Source: Parasitella parasitica (Eukaryota > Mucoromycota > Mucoromycetes > Mucorales > Mucoraceae). From it: a stretch of 64,000 nucleotides of DNA. Under the pieces are notes generated by a model that saw nothing but the letters and a program-made list of their open reading frames with translations, was not told the origin of the DNA and made no database searches. A program made the translations under genes and the position numbers. Location of the stretch: positions 91,524 to 155,523 of the forward strand of contig MU619287.1 in assembly GCA_025201805.1 (NCBI GenBank), read 5' to 3'. Positions 60,374-64,000 of the stretch are shown one piece after another. Position 1 is the stretch's first letter; the number at the start of each line of letters is the position of its first letter.

Positions 60374-63300
60374 ATGGCTACTGACATATCCAACACAACT
60401 TGTACATCACCAACAAACGCTCAAACATCTAACATATCTGTATGTTTTTTCCATTTAATTATTTGTTCAGAAAATTGCTCTCTAATTGACAACACCTTTC
60501 AAAATGGTTAGATGAGTAGTATACATGAATTAAGAAATCAAGCTAAAGACGAAAGAATACAACAGCAAAGGTAAATATTTTATATGTGTGTGCGTCGTCA
60601 ACGCTTGGTAATGATTCTTTCTTCAAGGTTCATTGAAAATCGTAGAGAAATATTGCTCAAAGAATTATTCTTTCTAACACGAGAAAAAGAAGACGCCATT
60701 ACATTTTTAAATACAAATCAAGAGCTTTCAAAAGTTGATCTAATAAGAGAGAAAGATTTTTTAAAGGCCAATGCACTGAAGTAAGTTGCCAACCCCCAAT
60801 GTTTGCTTGTATTCAACTGAGCATAACTCAATGCGTACACCTTGTCAGAAATAGGATATTCTCGTCTTTATCATCAGTTGAAGAGATCCCGGATATTACC
60901 TTACCGCCATCACAGCCAGCTTTGCCTCCATCCGAACCTGCTAAACAATCACAACCAGCACTAGCAACTGCAAAAGAGGATGGGACAGCTCCTATGGCAA
61001 ATGCACAAAAGGGTCAGCAAACACTCCCCAATGCTCCAGCTGAAACCACAGCCAAAGATGAGAATGATGACTATGATTCACCGATACAAAGTACATGGGA
61101 AAGTAAGGTGCAAGTGACGATAAACAAGCGGGAAGAAGATGAAAAAGCAGTAGGCGAGGAAAATAAGGCCGTAGCAGAAGCCGTGGCGACGGCTGAAGCA
61201 GCAAAGACAATCGAGACAACGCTGGCAGTGGAGACAGCGCTGGCAGTGGAAACAGCGCTGGCAGTGGAAACAGCGCTGGCAGTGGAAACAGCGCTGGCAG
61301 TGGAAACAGCGCTGGCAGTGGAAACAGCGCAGGCAGTGGAAACAGCGCAGGCAGTGGAAACAGTAGAGTCGATGGAGACAGCGCAGGCTATGGAAACAGC
61401 GCAGCCAATGGAGACAGCACAGTCAAAGGAGACAGCACAAGCAGTAGAAACAGGGGAGGTGGGAGAATCAGCGCCCAAAACGAACGCTTCCAGTGAATTT
61501 AGTGTAAACTACTATCCGCAATAGACCATGTTTTCTGTTGAATTAACCAAAGTATTCTGTAGGCACAGCTTAGCAACAATGATATCCCACACCGAAAGCC
61601 CATCATGTATCTAACAACCACACTACCCAGACATACAGAATCGAAGCATCGACCTGTGCAGATATACAATGGCCATAAATTTGTTGATCGACGCAACGAT
61701 AAATCCCCTGGCATTGATCTCTACGCTTGGCAACTGAAAGCACAATCCCAGCCTTTGTATAAACAGCTACAGCAAGCCAGGAAAGTCTTGACGACCCAAG
61801 ATTGGATGCTTGCAAGAGAAGAATTGAAATCGATCAAAGTGATTTCGAGCATCGAGAGCCTGAAAAAAAAGAATATGTGGAGCCAACGACAGCTTAAACG
61901 CCAAAAGATGATACCACGGACAAAGACACATTGGGATCTGCTACTGGATGAAATGAAATGGATGAGGACTGACTATAGAGAGGAACGGAAATGGAAAATG
62001 GCCAATGCGTACATGATAGCGCAAGCTGTTATGGAATGGCACCAAGTGGTGGATAAATCGACTGTCTGCATCAAGATAAAATCGACTTCTTCTACAGCCC
62101 CATTGCAGGCGGAACAGGCACCATTAACATTACCTGAATCTTCGTTACCAGCAGCAGCAGACATCGCACAATCTTACGACATTAAAATGGCAGAAGCAGA
62201 GCCTCCTACTACCGAAAATCCACAATACGCTACAGATGACGATGACGAAAATGCAGATGCAGATGCAGAAAGAACCACGATATCGCCTCAAGTTATCCGA
62301 ACCTACAAGGAAATATTACAATCACTGAACCCTGAACAATCCATTCTTTCGCTGGACGAACAGGATCAGCACAACATGATTTCGTTACTGTTCCCGGACT
62401 TATTGCTGTATACCGCCCCTGATCCCGATTGCATAGGCAATGACCCATACTTTGATGAAGCCGAATACAGTCGTGTCGTACCATTTAAGCTATCCACACA
62501 ACGCATTAGGCTCTCAAGTGACCATAAGTTGGCCAGAAAGCGATATGCCGATGGGGATCAAGTCAAGCAGCTGCCTCGGCATGAACGTTACGATAACACA
62601 TTGCAAATATCGCCTTTATTTGCGCCTAAGAAATTGAAAGATGCACCAGCTACTCAACCTCCTATACCAAAAGCACCCACTACAGCTGTTGCTTCTGCAT
62701 GGTCTGAAGATGATGATTTGTGCTTGATTCAATTAATTGTACAATACTCATTCAACTGGGACTTGATTTGCGATGCTTTTAATGCAACTCGGTCTTGTAC
62801 GAGCGGGGAGAAGAAATCACCTTGGGATTGCCACGAAAGATGGAAGCAGAACAACCTTACATCATTATCAGGACAGGTCAATTCAGGTACGCCAGACATT
62901 GTAATTGTACAACATATCGAGCCGCTAAATTCTTTTTATAGCCTATGTATCCCGGCTAAAGAAGGATCTTCCAAAGAAGCCCTCACCTGTAGCCCCTCTC
63001 AAGTTTGATGCTGCGCGAAAGAGACAGAGACAACACAATCTGTTTGAGGCCATCAAGAAGACACAAAAGAAAAGAGAAGATTCCAATAAATCTAAAAGTA
63101 AGAGGTTTTTTTTTTTTTTTTGTGCGCCTAAGGGCAACAACTAATCCATTCTACAGCAGCAGCTAATGCAGCAGCGCCACCGCGTAGTGTGATAGAGACA
63201 CATGGCATGAGTACACAGGGGCAAAGACTACCCTCCGCCATGGAGCTTAGCTTGCATAAGATTCAACGAGAAAGACAAATGGCTCAGGCACTGCTTGAGC

Positions 63301-63792
63301 AGCGTCAAATACCAGCTCATTCCAGTTCGCAGCCCATGCTACTAGTAAAATGTTTTAGAGCATACCATCAGCTGCTGCAACCTCTAACGTGTCTATTATT
63401 AGGGTAATACAATGTCTCAAACACCCTTATCTGTATCACAAATGAGGCCTCCATCAGCAGTGAACTCAAATGCTGCGTCTACTGCAATCGCTGCTGCTGC
63501 TGCCGCCGCCACCACTCCTACCACTGGTAGGAGTATGATTAATAATAGTAACTCTATGCCTAGACCTCTTCCGTCTACTCCACAACAACAATTCCAGCAA
63601 GCTATTGCTCAACAACAGCAACAGCAACAGGCTCAAGTACAAGCTCAGGCTCAGGCCCAAGCTCAGGCTCAGGCTCAGGCTCAGGCCCAGGCTCAGGCTC
63701 AGGCTCAGGCTCAAGCTCAGGCTCAAGCTCAGGCTCAGGCTCAGGCTCAAGCTCAAGCTCAAGCTCAGGCTCAGGCTCAAGCTCAAGCTCAA

Positions 63793-63839
<47 letters not shown>

Positions 63840-64000
63840 AGCACAAGCTCAAGCAATTGCTCAAGCTCAAGCTCAGCAGCAACAAGCAGCAGTTTTTGCA
63901 TCATTAACTCCTCAGCAACAAGCACAACTAAGGGTACAATTAAGTGCAGCAGCAGCAGCAGCAAGCTCTGCTGGTAATAATAACGGAGCAGCATCAGCAG
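60374..64000 (+). CDS. EAF1: EAF1/Vid21-like NuA4 scaffold (HSA + Myb/SANT), truncated by window end
   Basis: Eight exons so far (60374-60439, 60512-60570, 60628-60780, 60849-61503, 61563-62886, 62942-63097, 63157-63344, 63403-64000+) join in frame and the last is open at the edge. N-terminal coiled region ([18 protein letters not shown]), a low-complexity ETALAV repeat, the HSA domain ([20 protein letters not shown], then [18 protein letters not shown]), an acidic stretch, and a Myb/SANT domain ([23 protein letters not shown] with a CHERW end). Then come a basic segment and an Ala/Gln-dipeptide tract. Eaf1 is the platform of the NuA4 histone H4 acetyltransferase; HSA binds actin and Arp4, and SANT binds histone tails. 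The exon 4 donor (61504) was chosen by phase. The stop lies outside the window. Confidence 0.9.
61219..61450 (+). repeat. 18-bp coding minisatellite ([12 protein letters not shown] hexapeptide)
   Basis: About seven near-perfect 18-bp units encoding ETALAV or ETAQAV, grading into diverged copies ([14 protein letters not shown]). Near identity of the first five units indicates recent expansion or gene conversion. Located between the N-terminal coil and the HSA domain of the EAF1-like protein. Confidence 0.92.
63620..63880 (+). repeat. (Ala-Gln)n dipeptide tract, hexanucleotide GCTCAG repeat
   Basis: About 40 GCT/GCC-CAG/CAA units coding for alternating Ala and Gln in the EAF1-like protein, flanked by polyQ on both sides. 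Mixed synonymous codons show it is not purely new slippage. It generates long antisense Leu/Ser and Leu/Glu frames that are artefacts. Confidence 0.95.

Noticed and set aside
63466-63994. Long antisense Leu/Ser and Leu/Glu/Pro frames
   Set aside because: Artefacts of the GCTCAG repeat coding for Ala-Gln on the plus strand.
1-64000. tRNA, rRNA, CRISPR arrays, prokaryotic operons
   Set aside because: Visual search for tRNA B-box-like sequences and for regularly spaced direct repeats found nothing convincing; the DNA is eukaryotic. A tRNAscan or Rfam run would be decisive.

Overview
The window is nuclear DNA from a filamentous fungus, most likely a Mucoromycota zygomycete (Mucorales-type). Evidence: dense spliceosomal introns of about 40-100 nt with GT-AG ends and CTAAC/TACTAAC-like branch sites, AT-rich intergenic DNA with long T and A tracts, CT-rich leaders after TATA boxes, and a gene set (cellular RdRP, TDRD3-like protein, ERT1-type Zn-cluster regulator, EAF1, Rrn6-like factor) that fits a fungus retaining RNAi. 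Exon coordinates were worked out by hand from splice sites and reading-frame continuity. For most genes the summed exons give an exact multiple of three.

1-12.3 kb: a divergent pair shares a ~400-bp promoter containing a G-run. On the minus strand is a GRF zinc finger + HARP + SNF2 protein of the SMARCAL1/ZRANB3 type whose ATPase motifs have all decayed although its frame is open. On the plus strand is a cellular RNA-dependent RNA polymerase with an altered catalytic loop (DPDED instead of DxDGD). A PIF1-family helicase follows, then the first of two tandem POT-family peptide transporters. 12.3-20 kb: the second transporter, a membrane-anchored coiled-coil protein and a long gene-poor stretch. 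20-24 kb: mevalonate diphosphate decarboxylase and a TDRD3-like protein lacking a visible Tudor domain.

25.2-30.4 kb is a transposon graveyard: a decayed Helitron (plus), a tyrosine-recombinase fragment (minus) and a 5'-truncated LINE (plus). 31.9-41.8 kb: a 35-N assembly gap, a homeobox gene, an inverted pair of paralogous multi-pass membrane proteins enclosing the small complex III assembly factor CBP4 and a CCDC47 homologue, then ribosomal protein eS21.

43-54 kb: a receptor-like SH3 membrane protein, free methionine-(R)-sulfoxide reductase, a Ser-rich protein with a conserved C-terminal motif, an ankyrin protein, actin capping protein beta and a VIP36-like cargo lectin. 54.5-64 kb: an Rrn6-like Pol I factor interrupted by an in-frame stop or a 33-nt intron, a 54-residue secreted peptide, an ERT1/AcuK-like regulator with telomeric repeats in an intron, and EAF1/Vid21 running off the right edge. 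Most of the window is ordinary housekeeping. The unusual part is the left end, where two intact but catalytically altered nucleic-acid enzymes are transcribed from one shared promoter region next to PIF1.
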